DNA of 64,000 bases from Solibacillus isronensis (GTDB taxonomy: Bacteria; Bacillota; Bacilli; Bacillales_A; Planococcaceae), in NCBI RefSeq assembly GCF_900168685.1, contig NZ_FVZN01000012.1:283344-347343 (forward strand), written 5' to 3'. Position 1 is the stretch's first letter, and every line of letters begins with the position of its first letter. Below the pieces are notes generated by a model. The model searched no databases. It was not told the DNA's origin and saw only the letters and a program-made list of their open reading frames with translations. Made by a program: the position numbers and the translations under genes. Shown here in pieces: positions 1 to 8,861 of this stretch.

Positions 1-271
1 CTTCTTTTCGATATTTAGCTAATCCCAGATTTTTAAGTAACCTTAGATGATGAGATGTGGTAGCTGTTGTAGCACCAACAATATTCGCTACATCACAAAC
101 ACACAATTCATCTTCTAAAGAGAGAGCATATGCAATCTTAATCCTCGTGTCATCCGATAATGCTTTGAAAATTTTGGCTACCTCCAAAGGATTTTGTTGG
201 TGCAGTTCATTTTTACCTCTCTTGACTTTCTCTTCATCTATACACGTAACTTCACATGCTTCATTTCGCAA
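1..271 (-). CDS. cadC: CadC, ArsR-family metal-responsive repressor (3' end cut by window edge)
   Basis: Winged-helix repressor of the SmtB/ArsR family that releases cadmium/zinc efflux promoters when metal binds. The reading frame starts at a TTG (269-271) 3-4 nt after GAGGTGGG; no in-frame ATG exists. Visible are the N-terminal Cys pair (CEVTC), the ELCVCDVA helix that supplies the other metal thiolates, and the recognition helix ATTATTSHHLRLL. It runs off the window at AKYRKE, so about 30 C-terminal residues are missing compared with the intact paralogue at 10652-11029, to which it is clearly related but not identical. A cadA should follow beyond position 1; the cadA cut at the right edge is a candidate partner if the molecule is circular. 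Confidence 0.9.
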   Translation of the reverse strand, partial: MRNEACEVTCIDEEKVKRGKNELHQQNPLEVAKIFKALSDDTRIKIAYALSLEDELCVCDVANIVGATTATTSHHLRLLKNLGLAKYRKE

Positions 272-288
272 AATTTCCCACCTCTTTT

Positions 289-354
289 CATTCAAATGTT
301 TATTTGAATATTATTATAAGAAAGTTAAAACAAAAAGTCAAATATATGTTTGAA
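289..354 (-). promoter_or_regulatory. cadC promoter with two CadC-type operators
   Basis: On the minus strand TTGACT (336-341) and TATAAT (313-318) are separated by exactly 17 bp. The imperfect palindrome at 289-310 (TATTCAAAT...ATTTGAAT type) overlaps the transcription start, and a second similar half-palindrome (338-354, TCAAATATATGTTTGAAT) overlaps the -35. This is the usual layout of an autoregulated cad operon. Confidence 0.8.
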
Positions 355-586
355 TATATATATAAAGTGTTTTCTTTAGTCTGCGGTAATTAATTATCCT
401 TATAACAAGTGGATTAAGGGAATGCATGCCGTAAAAACAATAAGAGCTGTGCTATAAAAAGCCCAATTTCTCTCTTTATTAGAGAAAATGGGCTTTGTGA
501 CTCTCCTTTTATATTTAGAGATCTACTTATCAAACCGACTTCAGTGATTGTGGAATTCCACCTTGTTCTGCTAAAGGCGAACTTTA

Positions 587-1846
587 TTATAGTTTTTGTT
601 TAACATTCTTTAGCACTACTTTGCTGTGGGGAATACTTGGCATGCTCACTATGCTATAACTTAAATCCTGGTTAGGAACTTCATATTCCATTTGGTTGAC
701 TAGATATTCGAGACTTACTTTCATGATTTGAATGGTGACCCACTCTCCAGCACAGCGATGACCCATAAAGTAATCACCACCACCCTGCGGAATGAAATCA
801 AATGGGCTTCCTTCCCATTTAGAAAATCGATCAGGACTGAACAAATCAGGATTTTCCCAAATTTTGGAATCTTGATTTGTGCCATAAAGATCCAGTAAAG
901 TTAATGTTCCTTCTTCAAATTTATAGCCATTCCAGGTAAAATCTTTTTTTACCAGTGCTGTGACGAACGGAAAAAACGGGTAAAAACGACGAACTTCCTG
1001 TACAAACATCTGGGCATATTTTTCCTCATGGGATTCAAGTTTCTCCCTTTCTTCTGGAAAATGATGCAATGCCAGCGCAGAAAAATTGATGAATATAGCA
1101 ATCGCCACAATAGGTCTCAAGATATTGATTACTTCCACAGCAGCAGTCTTAGTATCCAGAAGATTTCCTTCTAAATCGCGATGCCAGGCAAATCTAATTA
1201 AAGCTGTACTTTCTGGAGGATTTATTTCCCCATTACGCACCTTTTCAACCAAATCGCCAATCCAATTTTCTACTTTATTCCGTGCATTTCTCCCTATCCA
1301 ATGGTTTGGGCCAACTGCAGCTGGAGACTCGAACATCGCGGCCAAGTTTGTTGTCATTTCTTTAACATCGTTTTCTTCCAAAGGGACGCCTGCCCACTGG
1401 CAGGCTGTTCTACACAGGATTTCTTTTACTTCTTCATAAAGAATAATTTCATCCACCTGTTCCCATTTATTTAGCGCTGTCTTCCACTGTTCTTTTGTAA
1501 TGTCTGTTAGGCTTTGAATTCCCTTAGGAGACATAATAGACATAAACATTTCCTTACGATGTCTGTGATCTTGTCCGTCCAAAGCCTGAACACCTTTTTT
1601 TCCGAACAATGTTTGGACCACCCGGTTGGGTGCAGCATCTTTCCTTTTGAATTTCTCAGTGTCATAAAAAACTTCAGTAGCCGCCTTACCTCCCATGCAG
1701 ATAGCTTTTTTTCCAAGCAATCGCGTCTCGAAAATATCAGAATTAAAACTGAGACGTCTGTTCAAAATATACATATATCCTTCTCTCATAAGACTTAAGC
1801 TATGATCAATTCCATCTTCACGAGGCATTTGATTTATATCTGACAT
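587..1846 (-). CDS. Cytochrome P450 of the CYP152 family (fatty-acid hydroxylating peroxygenase)
   Basis: Resembles Bacillus CYP152A1 (YbdT/P450-BS-beta), which hydroxylates long-chain fatty acids using H2O2 rather than a reductase. Visible hallmarks are the heme-ligand loop [15 protein letters not shown] (Cys about residue 365), the I-helix Arg-Pro in [11 protein letters not shown] (about residue 245) that binds the substrate carboxylate in this family, and [10 protein letters not shown]. At 419 aa it matches the family length of about 417. The ATG at 1844-1846 is chosen because GGAG lies 9 nt upstream; a TTG at 1891 would add 15 residues without a good site. It stands alone next to decayed genes. 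The protein looks intact. Confidence 0.9.
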   Translation of the reverse strand: MSDINQMPREDGIDHSLSLMREGYMYILNRRLSFNSDIFETRLLGKKAICMGGKAATEVFYDTEKFKRKDAAPNRVVQTLFGKKGVQALDGQDHRHRKEMFMSIMSPKGIQSLTDITKEQWKTALNKWEQVDEIILYEEVKEILCRTACQWAGVPLEENDVKEMTTNLAAMFESPAAVGPNHWIGRNARNKVENWIGDLVEKVRNGEINPPESTALIRFAWHRDLEGNLLDTKTAAVEVINILRPIVAIAIFINFSALALHHFPEEREKLESHEEKYAQMFVQEVRRFYPFFPFVTALVKKDFTWNGYKFEEGTLTLLDLYGTNQDSKIWENPDLFSPDRFSKWEGSPFDFIPQGGGDYFMGHRCAGEWVTIQIMKVSLEYLVNQMEYEVPNQDLSYSIVSMPSIPHSKVVLKNVKQKL

Positions 1847-2168
1847 ATCATTCATCTCCATTTTTATTAACGATAATTTTATTATTTGCAACTTTTCCCT
1901 ATTTATTCTAAAAATTTGTTCTTTCCCATCCGTTTTAATACATTTTAAAGCCTTCTTAACGAGAAGGATTTTTAATTTGCTCTCAATCAGAGGTCAACCA
2001 TCTTTGTTAATTTATGAGATATTTCTCTAAAAGATAATGGGAACTATTGTAAATTCATGAAGGCAAGTCCTTGGGAGCAAGCATTTTTGATTATTTATAC
2101 CTTATTTCCCCTATTTTGTCCCACCTGTAACCAATTTATAATTGGAGATGTTCAAAGGCATACATATC

Positions 2169-2290
2169 AGTCCATTCTGGTCTTGTCGAATGCAAACTTC
2201 ATGTGACAATCCCCATTTTTTAGACAAGCATCAGAACAATGCTTACATACCTTATAACAATTTATCTGTACAAGCTGAAATTGTTCATGT
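2169..2290 (-). pseudogene. Remnant of a Cys-rich four-helix copper-binding protein
   Basis: The minus strand encodes about 40 codons resembling the intact protein at 5361-5693: HEQFQLVQ, CYKVCKHCSDAC, then a TGA stop. No start with a ribosome-binding site is visible and the C-terminal Cys-rich half is gone. Best read as a decayed paralogue. Confidence 0.5.
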
Positions 2291-2430
2291 ACATTACTAA
2301 CTGAATGTAGTATAAATGTTTGAACACATCTCGATTAAGCTACTATTATTGAACTAATGAGAGGACGTGTCTATTTGTTCTATGAGTCAAAAACGATATA
2401 ATCAAGAATTTGCTACGGCCAATTAATCAA

Positions 2431-2535
2431 ACAAAGGTTAGTACTGCAACAACCGATTTTTATGATATCCCATCTGCCTATTGGGCAAACGGTATAAAAA
2501 AAGCGTCCTCAGAAGATTTGAGATGGGGAGCATAA
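2431..2535 (+). pseudogene. Fragment resembling an S-layer-homology (SLH) repeat
   Basis: About 34 codons read TDFYDIPSAYWANGIKKASS and stop at 2533-2535. The F-DIP--YWA-GI spacing looks like the start of an SLH repeat. There is no start or intact domain. Apart from this fragment and the one at 2169-2290, the 1.1 kb between 1847 and 2949 shows no gene. Confidence 0.35.
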
Positions 2536-2949
2536 ACTCGTTAACTGCTTTATAACAAAAAAAGTGCAACCCCCAAGTTTGAAGTAAAACACCCCTTTTT
2601 ACTTTCCATATAATAACTTATTCAACACAATCGCAAAAACCTTCTTCTTCAACTAAACTGCTGCTCAAAGAAGCTTAGGTAACTTCTAAGATTCTAATTC
2701 ATATATTGCTGTATCGTCTTTACTTTCTTGCCACGTACTAAAAACAACTGGTTCTTGACTTTGTTTTAACTAAACACTTTACAAGACACAAAATTGTCAA
2801 CCAAATATCCAAGTGAATATTTGATTGATATGTTCAATTTGTTACAATAAGGATTAAATTGGAGGTAGAGTAAAATACTTGGAGTTTAAATTATCCCTTA
2901 TACACTGCATAAAACTAAGATTAATTACACAAAGGTTTTTGATTCAATT

Positions 2950-3558
2950 ATGAAATTTGTAGTTATTCTTACTTTAGTTGCTGTGCTTTGCTTGTAGCAA
3001 TTGTAATAGTTACTAACAATCAGGTATCAGATGAATCAGAAGATGTGAGACTTTAGGTAGTATTAACAGGACAACCAATAATAGGTGAAGAAAATGCTCC
3101 GGTAACAGTAGTGGAATTTGGAGATTTCAAATGTCCATCATGTAAAGCATTGGGGAGAGACAATTTATCCTCAGCTTATTGAAGTTTATGTTTTATCGGG
3201 CGATGTTAAGTTCTCTTATATAAACGTTTTATTCCATGGGGAGGAAACGACCTTGGCTGCATTGGGAGCCGAAGCTGTTTATAAGCAAATTCCAGAAGTA
3301 TATTGGGATTCCCATGAAAAAGTATTTGCAAAGCAACCAGAAGCGGTAATGCATGATGATGTATGGGTAACAACTGAAAAGTAATTACATTGGCTAGTGA
3401 ATTCCCTTCTATTAAACAAGACAATTAAAAGAAAGTATTGAACAAGAATTAACAGTAGATAAAGTTAATATTGATAAAGATTTATTTATGAAAAATAACG
3501 TATCTCAAACACCAACTATTAATATTAATGGAATAACTATTAAGAATCCATTTAAGAG
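2950..3558 (+). pseudogene. Decayed bdbD (DsbA-like thiol oxidase)
   Basis: In pieces over three frames this matches the intact BdbD at 8153-8833: [18 protein letters not shown], then [29 protein letters not shown], and NVSQTPTININGITI. There is a TAG 15 codons after the ATG at 2950, a frameshift just after the CPSC active site, and another stop after WVTTEK (about 3384). It breaks off at KNPFK and runs straight into the bdbC remnant, so a deletion removed its end. Confidence 0.8.
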
Positions 3559-3889
3559 GATTTATACCTTGTGATTTATGTTGGATTCAACGGATTTTTA
3601 TGTATCCATTAGTTTTAATTTTGGGAATTGGAACATTCCAAGGTGAGATATATCTGTAAGAAAATATGTATTACCTGTATGAATAATTGGTGGGGTTATA
3701 TCATTTTTTCATTACCTCGAGCAGAAAGTGCCAGGCTTTGGAGGAATAAAACCTTGTGTAAGTGGAATTCCATGTAGTGCTCAATACATTAATTGGTTTG
3801 GTTTTATTACAATACCTTTTTTAGCTTTAATTGCCTTTACTTTAATAAGTATGTGCATGGTTATCTTATTTAAGAAATCGAAGAAGTAA
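3559..3889 (+). pseudogene. Decayed bdbC (DsbB-like quinone-linked thiol oxidase)
   Basis: Matches the middle and end of BdbC at 7717-8160: RGFIPCDLCWIQRIFMYPL, then (frameshifted) FHYLEQKVPGFGGIKP, CVSGIPCSAQYINWFG and a Lys-rich end at 3887-3889. The first membrane helix is missing and there are at least two frameshifts or stops. Its intact counterpart lies 4 kb away in the opposite orientation. Confidence 0.75.
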
Positions 3890-3939
3890 ATTAATTTGAA
3901 TTTTAAATAATTTTATGTGAAAAGGAGGAGTGAAAGTAT

Positions 3940-4647
3940 TTGTTAGAACTAAGTTTATTTTTAGCGTTTGGGGCTGGATTATTATCATTTATCTCACCCT
4001 GTTCTTTCCCGTTGTACCCAGCGTTTCTTTCTTATGTAACAGGAATATCTTTAAATGATTTGAAAGAGGATAAGGGAGTATTTAATCGTAAAGCGTTAGT
4101 ACATACTTTGCTATTTTTACTAGGGTTCTCCAGTATTTTTATGGCATTAGGATTCTCAACTTCATTTATTGGTACACTTTTTATACAATATCAGGATTTA
4201 CTTAGACAAATTGGGGCAATCATCATGGTCTTTTTTGGTTTAGTTATACTGGGCGTATTTAAGATGGATTTTTTTCTATCTGAAAAGAAGGTACAGTTTA
4301 AAAAAAGACCTCAAGGTGTCATAGGATCTGTTGTTATTGGAATGGGTTTTGCTGCAGGATGGACACCATGTACAGGTCCAATACTAGCTAGTGTTATTGC
4401 TTTAAGTATGTCTGACCCAGGGAAAGGCATGCTTTATATGTTATTTTATGTCCTAGGGTTTGCCATTCCATTCCTAATTATGTCGCTATTTATTGGGAAA
4501 ATGAAGTTTCTTCAAAAGAAAGGTAATTGGTTTATGAATTTTGGAGGAGGAGTAATGATCATAATGGGGATTTTATTATACTTCGATATGATGACAAAAA
4601 TTATTGCATTCTTAACACCATTTTTCGGAGGGTTTACAGGATTTTAG
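3940..4647 (+). CDS. ccdA: CcdA-type thiol/disulfide transporter (DsbD membrane domain family)
   Basis: Integral membrane protein that carries electrons from cytoplasmic thioredoxin to extracellular thiol proteins such as ResA. The 235 aa contain six predicted membrane helices, with the two conserved proline-flanked cysteines FISPCSFP (helix 1) and GWTPCTGP (helix 4). It starts at TTG with AAAGGAGGAG about 9 nt upstream. It is followed after 20 nt by the thioredoxin-like gene at 4668, so the two form an operon in which CcdA should keep its neighbour reduced. The family is best known for cytochrome c maturation, but no cytochrome gene is here; the metal-gene context suggests general envelope thiol maintenance. 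Confidence 0.9.
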   Translation: MLELSLFLAFGAGLLSFISPCSFPLYPAFLSYVTGISLNDLKEDKGVFNRKALVHTLLFLLGFSSIFMALGFSTSFIGTLFIQYQDLLRQIGAIIMVFFGLVILGVFKMDFFLSEKKVQFKKRPQGVIGSVVIGMGFAAGWTPCTGPILASVIALSMSDPGKGMLYMLFYVLGFAIPFLIMSLFIGKMKFLQKKGNWFMNFGGGVMIIMGILLYFDMMTKIIAFLTPFFGGFTGF

Positions 4648-4667
4648 AAGAGAGGTGAGGTTTTACT

Positions 4668-5201
4668 ATGGATAAAAAAAGACGAAGATTTTTTATGCGT
4701 CTATTTGTTTTGATTTTAATGGTTGCTGCAATAGTATTTACTCTGTACAGTAGCCTTACAAAGGAGAAGAGAGAAGTAATACAAGTAGGTGATATTGCAC
4801 CCGACTTTGAACTCGTGGATATGAATGGGAGAACCCATAAATTATCAGAGTATAGGGGACAGGGAGTCTTTTTAAATTTTTGGGGTACATGGTGTAAACC
4901 TTGCGAAAGAGAATTTCCGATTATGGAAAAATATTATCAAGGTTACAAAAATGAAGGAGTTCAAGTATTAGCTGTAAACATTGCGGAACCAGATTATACA
5001 GTAAATAAATACATAGAACAAAAGGGTTTAACATTCCCGGTTTTAATAGACAGATACAGGAGCGTTATGGGGGCTTACAATATTAAACCGTTACCAACAA
5101 CTATTTTAATTAATTCAGAAGGAAAAATTGAGAAAATTATTACCGGTGAAATGACTGATGAAAGCATTCTGAGTTATATGAAACAGATAATGCCTAAATA
5201 A
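4668..5201 (+). CDS. resA: ResA/TlpA-like membrane-anchored thiol-disulfide oxidoreductase
   Basis: The 177 aa comprise a basic N-terminus, one membrane anchor (about residues 9-28) and an extracytoplasmic thioredoxin fold. The redox motif WGTWCKPCEREFP carries the CxxC, and the cis-proline region reads IKPLPTTILIN. This is the ResA/TlpA/HelX group, which reduces disulfides outside the membrane with electrons from CcdA. The upstream site GAGAGGTGAGG fits the ATG. It overlaps no other gene and is co-transcribed with ccdA. The name resA is by similarity; a role in a heme pathway is not shown by the context. Confidence 0.85.
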   Translation: MDKKRRRFFMRLFVLILMVAAIVFTLYSSLTKEKREVIQVGDIAPDFELVDMNGRTHKLSEYRGQGVFLNFWGTWCKPCEREFPIMEKYYQGYKNEGVQVLAVNIAEPDYTVNKYIEQKGLTFPVLIDRYRSVMGAYNIKPLPTTILINSEGKIEKIITGEMTDESILSYMKQIMPK

Positions 5202-5300
5202 ATATATTTGAAACCATGTTATTGAGGAAACTAGGGAATGTGAATGTCAACACTAAACTGGACAAAAATTATAGGGGCTGTAACGCAAAGAATTTTGATT

Positions 5301-5345
5301 AAAAAGTTGCTCAAGAGTTAATTAACCAGCTTTGAGCAACTTTTT
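5301..5345. terminator. Bidirectional intrinsic terminator between resA and the copper-binding protein gene
   Basis: Thirteen-bp arms AAAAAGTTGCTCA / TGAGCAACTTTTT around a 19-nt loop, with T/A tracts on both sides. It lies between convergent genes. Confidence 0.75.
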
Positions 5346-5360
5346 ATCTAATGAATATTC

Positions 5361-5693
5361 TTAGGCAACAATTTTACATGCTTCTGCACATTTAAAGCAG
5401 GCATTAGCACATTTCTGACAGTGTTCATGATCATGCTTTTTGCATTCGTTTCCACATGCTTCACAAATCTTTGCACAAACGGAAGCTAACTCAGAAATAA
5501 ATGGTGTACCTCTTGAAATCGCTTGTTCTAAATAGTTACACATATCTGCGCATTCTCTGTCTAAACGTATGCATACGGCCATCATCTTAATGTCTTCCTC
5601 TTTCATACATGCATTATAACAATGATTACATTCTACCATGCATTCATGTAAAATTTGCAGTAATTCTTGATGTTGTTCATGTGACATATTCAA
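5361..5693 (-). CDS. Four-helix-bundle Cys-rich copper-binding protein (Csp/DUF326 type)
   Basis: A 110-aa soluble protein made almost entirely of helices with Cys/His pairs: HECMVECNHCYNACM, CIRLDRECADMC, CAKICEACGNEC, HCQKCANACFKCAEAC. This spacing is that of cytosolic copper-storage proteins (Csp3-like) and DUF326 proteins, where Cys side chains line the bundle core and bind many Cu(I). No signal peptide is seen, so it is cytosolic. GGAGG lies about 7 nt before the ATG. It fits the copC-copD and thiol genes nearby as a metal buffer. Specificity for copper is inferred from the family. Confidence 0.85.
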   Translation of the reverse strand: MNMSHEQHQELLQILHECMVECNHCYNACMKEEDIKMMAVCIRLDRECADMCNYLEQAISRGTPFISELASVCAKICEACGNECKKHDHEHCQKCANACFKCAEACKIVA

Positions 5694-6016
5694 TTCCTCC
5701 TATTAATATTATCTTAATTCCACACTTATAATATTCCCATTAATTTTACCATTAAACAAAAATCGATGACCTTCACAGATTCTAACATTAGTAGAAATGA
5801 AGAAAAGTCGACCAAAAATTGGGTCCATAGAGTCCGTTCTTATAAACCGCGCTAACTTTACACCCTTATGTGAGTCAGTTTAGTATGTTGGGTCCAAGAG
5901 ATGATCGTGTATAAGAAAATGGAATCGATGGTGAACTGTATCATACACGTATTGGTTTCGAAAAGCTTTATGCATGCTATTAAAATGACATGTGCTGGGG
6001 TTTTGGTAATTCATAA

Positions 6017-6170
6017 TCACCCGAAATCGTCTCCCTTTAACGCAACATCCGCTGTTTCTAACGCAGTATCTGTACGAGCACCACCCATTGCAATATCTGC
6101 CGTAGAAGCTGCTAAGGCAGGGGCATCTTTAACTCCATCTCAAATCAGGCAACATTTCCGTATTCAGATG
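6017..6170 (-). pseudogene. Remnant of a cadA-like P-type ATPase (hinge region)
   Basis: The minus strand reads [19 protein letters not shown], then [16 protein letters not shown], the unmistakable hinge motif of heavy-metal P1B ATPases (normally [11 protein letters not shown]). A stop precedes the motif and the rest of the protein is missing. The intact ATPase at 11026 shares the motif. Around it, 5694-6016 and 6183-6222 show no gene. Confidence 0.8.
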
Positions 6171-6222
6171 TTAGTTTTTTAATATTGACATTTTACAATA
6201 ATAACTTTAAGCTAAAAGCATA

Positions 6223-6250
6223 TCATATTCAAATGTACATTAGAATATGA
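6223..6250. promoter_or_regulatory. Palindrome resembling a CadC operator upstream of lspA
   Basis: TCATATTC...GAATATGA with a 12-nt centre containing AAATG. It resembles the TCAAAT...ATTTGA boxes before both cadC genes and lies 230 bp before lspA. Possibly a relic of the cad operon whose cadA fragment lies next to it. Confidence 0.35.
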
Positions 6251-6481
6251 CTTCTATATTACTTAAAAAACTATTTATATATTTTAAAATAATGCAATGC
6301 ATGAAGGGGAAATAATTGAACGTGCATCAAACGAATAACTAAATATCTTTATCTGCTAAAAGACTATTTATAAGGAGTTTTTTTCTTTAATTAAACGCAA
6401 TGATTTACAAAATATTATAAATCCCCTTTCTTTAAAAAGTTGTTTACAAATATTAGAAAATAAATTTTTGAGGTGACGTCT

Positions 6482-6916
6482 TTGTATTGGATTATTATAC
6501 TCACACTCGGTGTTGATCAGCTTTTTAAATATCTAGTTAGAAATTTTATGGACTATGGGCAATCTATTTCAATTATTAATGGTTTTTTCCAATTAACATC
6601 TCATCGCAATACAGGCGCAGCTTGGGGAATTTTTGCTGGACAAAAAATATTCTTAATTAGCTTTGCTATTATTGTTATAGTCATTGGTCTTATATATTGT
6701 CGTAAAGTAACTGATAAGCTTACGCGTATAGCCTTTGGTTTTTTTATAGGAGGTGCAGTGGGAAACGTTGTAGACCGTTTATTTTTTGGAGAAGTAACAG
6801 ATATGTTCGAAATTACATTTATTAATTATCCGATATTTAATACTGCGGATGTATTTTTAGTTTGTGGAGTTATTTTATTCTTTATTAGCACCTATAAAGA
6901 AAAAATTAGAGAGTGA
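6482..6916 (+). CDS. lspA: Signal peptidase II (lipoprotein signal peptidase)
   Basis: Aspartyl membrane protease that removes signal peptides from diacylglyceryl-prolipoproteins. The 144 aa have four membrane helices and the family blocks VDQLFK near the start, HRNTGAAWG, GGAVGNVVDRLF and FNTADVFLV, with the two catalytic aspartates in the last two blocks. The TTG at 6482 is chosen because GAGGTG lies 5-6 nt upstream; a GTG at 6473 in the same frame is too close to that site. Plasmid copies of lspA commonly travel with cadmium-resistance genes in Gram-positives, which fits the cadA remnant just upstream. Confidence 0.9.
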   Translation: MYWIIILTLGVDQLFKYLVRNFMDYGQSISIINGFFQLTSHRNTGAAWGIFAGQKIFLISFAIIVIVIGLIYCRKVTDKLTRIAFGFFIGGAVGNVVDRLFFGEVTDMFEITFINYPIFNTADVFLVCGVILFFISTYKEKIRE

Positions 6917-7172
6917 TCAATCTTAAAAAGTCCTTTACATTAAAGGATTTAAATACTGGACAAACAAATTCAAAGGAAAGTAACACGAATAATCACCAGA
7001 ACCAAAACCATTCTATGTATGACGAAGCCCTTTCTTTTTTATAAAACCGGAACTTCTTTTAGACCAATTTTTCTTAAGAAAAATAATCAAACCGCCAAAA
7101 ACATTAGCTAAAGCTTATGTTATTACATAAAAAATAATTTCCATAATCTTTACTCTATAAAAATAAATAAAT

Positions 7173-7201
7173 TGGACCTGCACTTATATTATGCAGGTCC
7201 A
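7173..7201. terminator. Hairpin, probable terminator
   Basis: Perfect 10-bp arms TGGACCTGCA / TGCAGGTCCA with a 9-nt loop. It overlaps the end of the dehydrogenase remnant. The rest of 6917-7188 shows no gene. Confidence 0.5.
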
Positions 7202-7338
7202 GTTAAGTTAAAGATACGAATTCTTTTTTTCAGCAATGGAGCATGTCCCATAACTCCTTCAACTGCTTCCATAAGCGGTTCAGGTAAAGTTGGGTGTACG
7301 TAAATTGTAAGGCTGAGATCTTCTGCAGTTGCCCTAAC
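7189..7338 (-). pseudogene. C-terminal remnant of a pyridine-nucleotide disulfide oxidoreductase
   Basis: Minus-strand codons read ATAEDLSLTIYVHPTLPEPLM, then EAVEGVMGHAPL and a stop. HPT-P--EA is the dimerisation-domain signature of dihydrolipoamide dehydrogenase and mercuric reductase relatives. A stop precedes it and everything N-terminal is missing. Confidence 0.65.
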
Positions 7339-7379
7339 TCAAGATACCATAAGAAGCGTATCCTCATAGCATACCCGGC

Positions 7380-7661
7380 CTACATGAAGTTCCGCATAAC
7401 CTTCATTTTCCAGATTGGGGTTACTTTACGACACTTTGAATCTTTAGAAGGTAAGCCATGACCGTCCCCATCAAGTTGGAGTCCTGGTAGTGAACTGTAC
7501 ATTCTGGGAGTAAACAAGGTTAAAGAGTCATATCTATCTCTCCATACTTCACCAACATACATTCCTTTTTCTAAAATAAGAAATTCTTTGTTATTTTGCT
7601 TCAAATAGTAACCCATTGATAACCCTGCTTGTCCACCACCGATAACATGTGTGTGATACAT
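7380..7661 (-). pseudogene. Truncated FAD-dependent monooxygenase/oxidoreductase (N-terminal fragment)
   Basis: The first 93 codons of a CzcO/flavin-monooxygenase-like protein: dinucleotide-binding HVIGGGQAGLSMGYYLKQ, then FLILEKG and WRDRYDSLTLFTPR. Family members are about 350 aa; here the frame wanders into unrelated residues after SKDSK and stops. It has an ATG with GGAGGAAT upstream. A short peptide may still be made, but not a working enzyme. Confidence 0.75.
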
Positions 7662-7716
7662 ACATTATTCCTCCAATAGAAAAAGTTAATTGTTTCTAGG
7701 TAACTTAGAACTATTT

Positions 7717-8160
7717 TTATTTAGATTTCTTGGTAAAGAAGAAAATCATGCTAATAGTTATTAAGGTAAAAGCAGTTAGAGCTAAAAAAGGTATTGTAAT
7801 AAAACCGAACCAATTAATGTATTCTGCACTACATGGAACCCCGCTTACGCAAGGCTTTATTCCACCAAAGCCTGGAACCTTTTGCTCTAGGTAATGGAAA
7901 AACGAAATCAAGCCGCCAATAGTTGACAAAGGTAATACAAACTTTTTCACAGAGGTATCGCTTTGTAAAGTCCCAATACCCAAAATCACCACTAATGGGT
8001 ACATGAATATTCTTTGGAACCAACAAAGATCGCATGGTATAAAGCCTTTAATTTCACTAAAATAGAGACTACCCAGCGTTGCAATAACAGATACGAGCCA
8101 AGCAAAATATAATATCCAAACTTTTCTTCCTTTTCCACTAGCATTAGAATTTTTACTCAT
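7717..8160 (-). CDS. bdbC: BdbC, DsbB-family thiol oxidase
   Basis: A 147-aa membrane protein that re-oxidises BdbD by passing electrons to quinone. It has four predicted helices. The cysteine pairs are where the family needs them: IPCDLCWFQRIFMYP after helix 1, and KPCVSGVPCSAEYINWFG in the second loop. Its start overlaps the end of bdbD by 8 nt, so the two are translationally coupled. A decayed relative with many near-identical blocks lies at 3559-3889. Confidence 0.92.
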   Translation of the reverse strand: MSKNSNASGKGRKVWILYFAWLVSVIATLGSLYFSEIKGFIPCDLCWFQRIFMYPLVVILGIGTLQSDTSVKKFVLPLSTIGGLISFFHYLEQKVPGFGGIKPCVSGVPCSAEYINWFGFITIPFLALTAFTLITISMIFFFTKKSK

Positions 8161-8833
8161 TTTTCTCTGTCCCTAGTTCTCGCTCTATTACTTCCTTTAT
8201 AGCTTCATAATCAAACGGATTTTCCATTGTAATTCCATTGATGTTAATAGTAGGCGTTTGCGATACATTATGTTTGGTATACAAATCTTTATCGCTGTTT
8301 ACTTGTTCAGCCGTCAATTCTTGTTCAATATCTTCCTTTAATTGTTCTTGGTTGATTGAAGGTATACCACTAGCAAGTTCAAGTATTTTCTCTGTTGTAA
8401 TCCACAAACTATCATGTTGACTTGATTCTGGTTGAGCATCGAACAAGTTCTTATGAAAATCCCAATAAACTTCTGGATCTTGTTTATAGACAGATTCAGC
8501 TGCCAACGAACCAACGACAGATTCTTTACCATGGAATAAGACATTCACATAAGCGAATTTAACATCTTCAGTCAAAATGTAATCTTCTACAAGTTGTGGG
8601 TAAACGGTTTCTCCCCATGCTTTACATGAAGGGCATTTAAAATCTCCGAATTCGACAACTGTCACTGGAGCGTCTTCTGATCCAAGTACAGGTTGTCCTG
8701 TTATATCAACTTCTTCTCTTACTATTTCTGTTTCATCAGGGGTTTGATTGCTACTAATTACCACGATGATAGCAAGTAGTGCAATTGCAACTATTGTAAC
8801 GATTACTGCAAACTTCATATTTGAGTTTTTCAA
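8153..8833 (-). CDS. bdbD: BdbD, membrane-anchored DsbA-like disulfide oxidase
   Basis: A 226-aa protein with an N-terminal signal anchor (about residues 8-27) and an extracytoplasmic thioredoxin domain with a helical insert. The active site is [13 protein letters not shown] and the cis-Pro loop VSQTPTININGITM. It introduces disulfides into secreted proteins, then is recycled by BdbC. It starts at ATG with AAAGGAGC about 8 nt upstream. The location between copper and cadmium genes suggests it protects or matures envelope proteins under metal stress. Confidence 0.92.
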   Translation of the reverse strand: MKNSNMKFAVIVTIVAIALLAIIVVISSNQTPDETEIVREEVDITGQPVLGSEDAPVTVVEFGDFKCPSCKAWGETVYPQLVEDYILTEDVKFAYVNVLFHGKESVVGSLAAESVYKQDPEVYWDFHKNLFDAQPESSQHDSLWITTEKILELASGIPSINQEQLKEDIEQELTAEQVNSDKDLYTKHNVSQTPTININGITMENPFDYEAIKEVIERELGTEKNE

Positions 8834-8861
8834 AATTATTGCTCCTTTTTATTTTTTTATT

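Noticed and set aside
57..353. 98-aa plus-strand open frame at the left edge
   Set aside because: Antisense shadow of cadC, which has conserved motifs and a promoter on the other strand.
5901..6182. 93-aa plus-strand open frame
   Set aside because: The minus strand carries the recognisable cadA hinge remnant; the plus frame has no family features.
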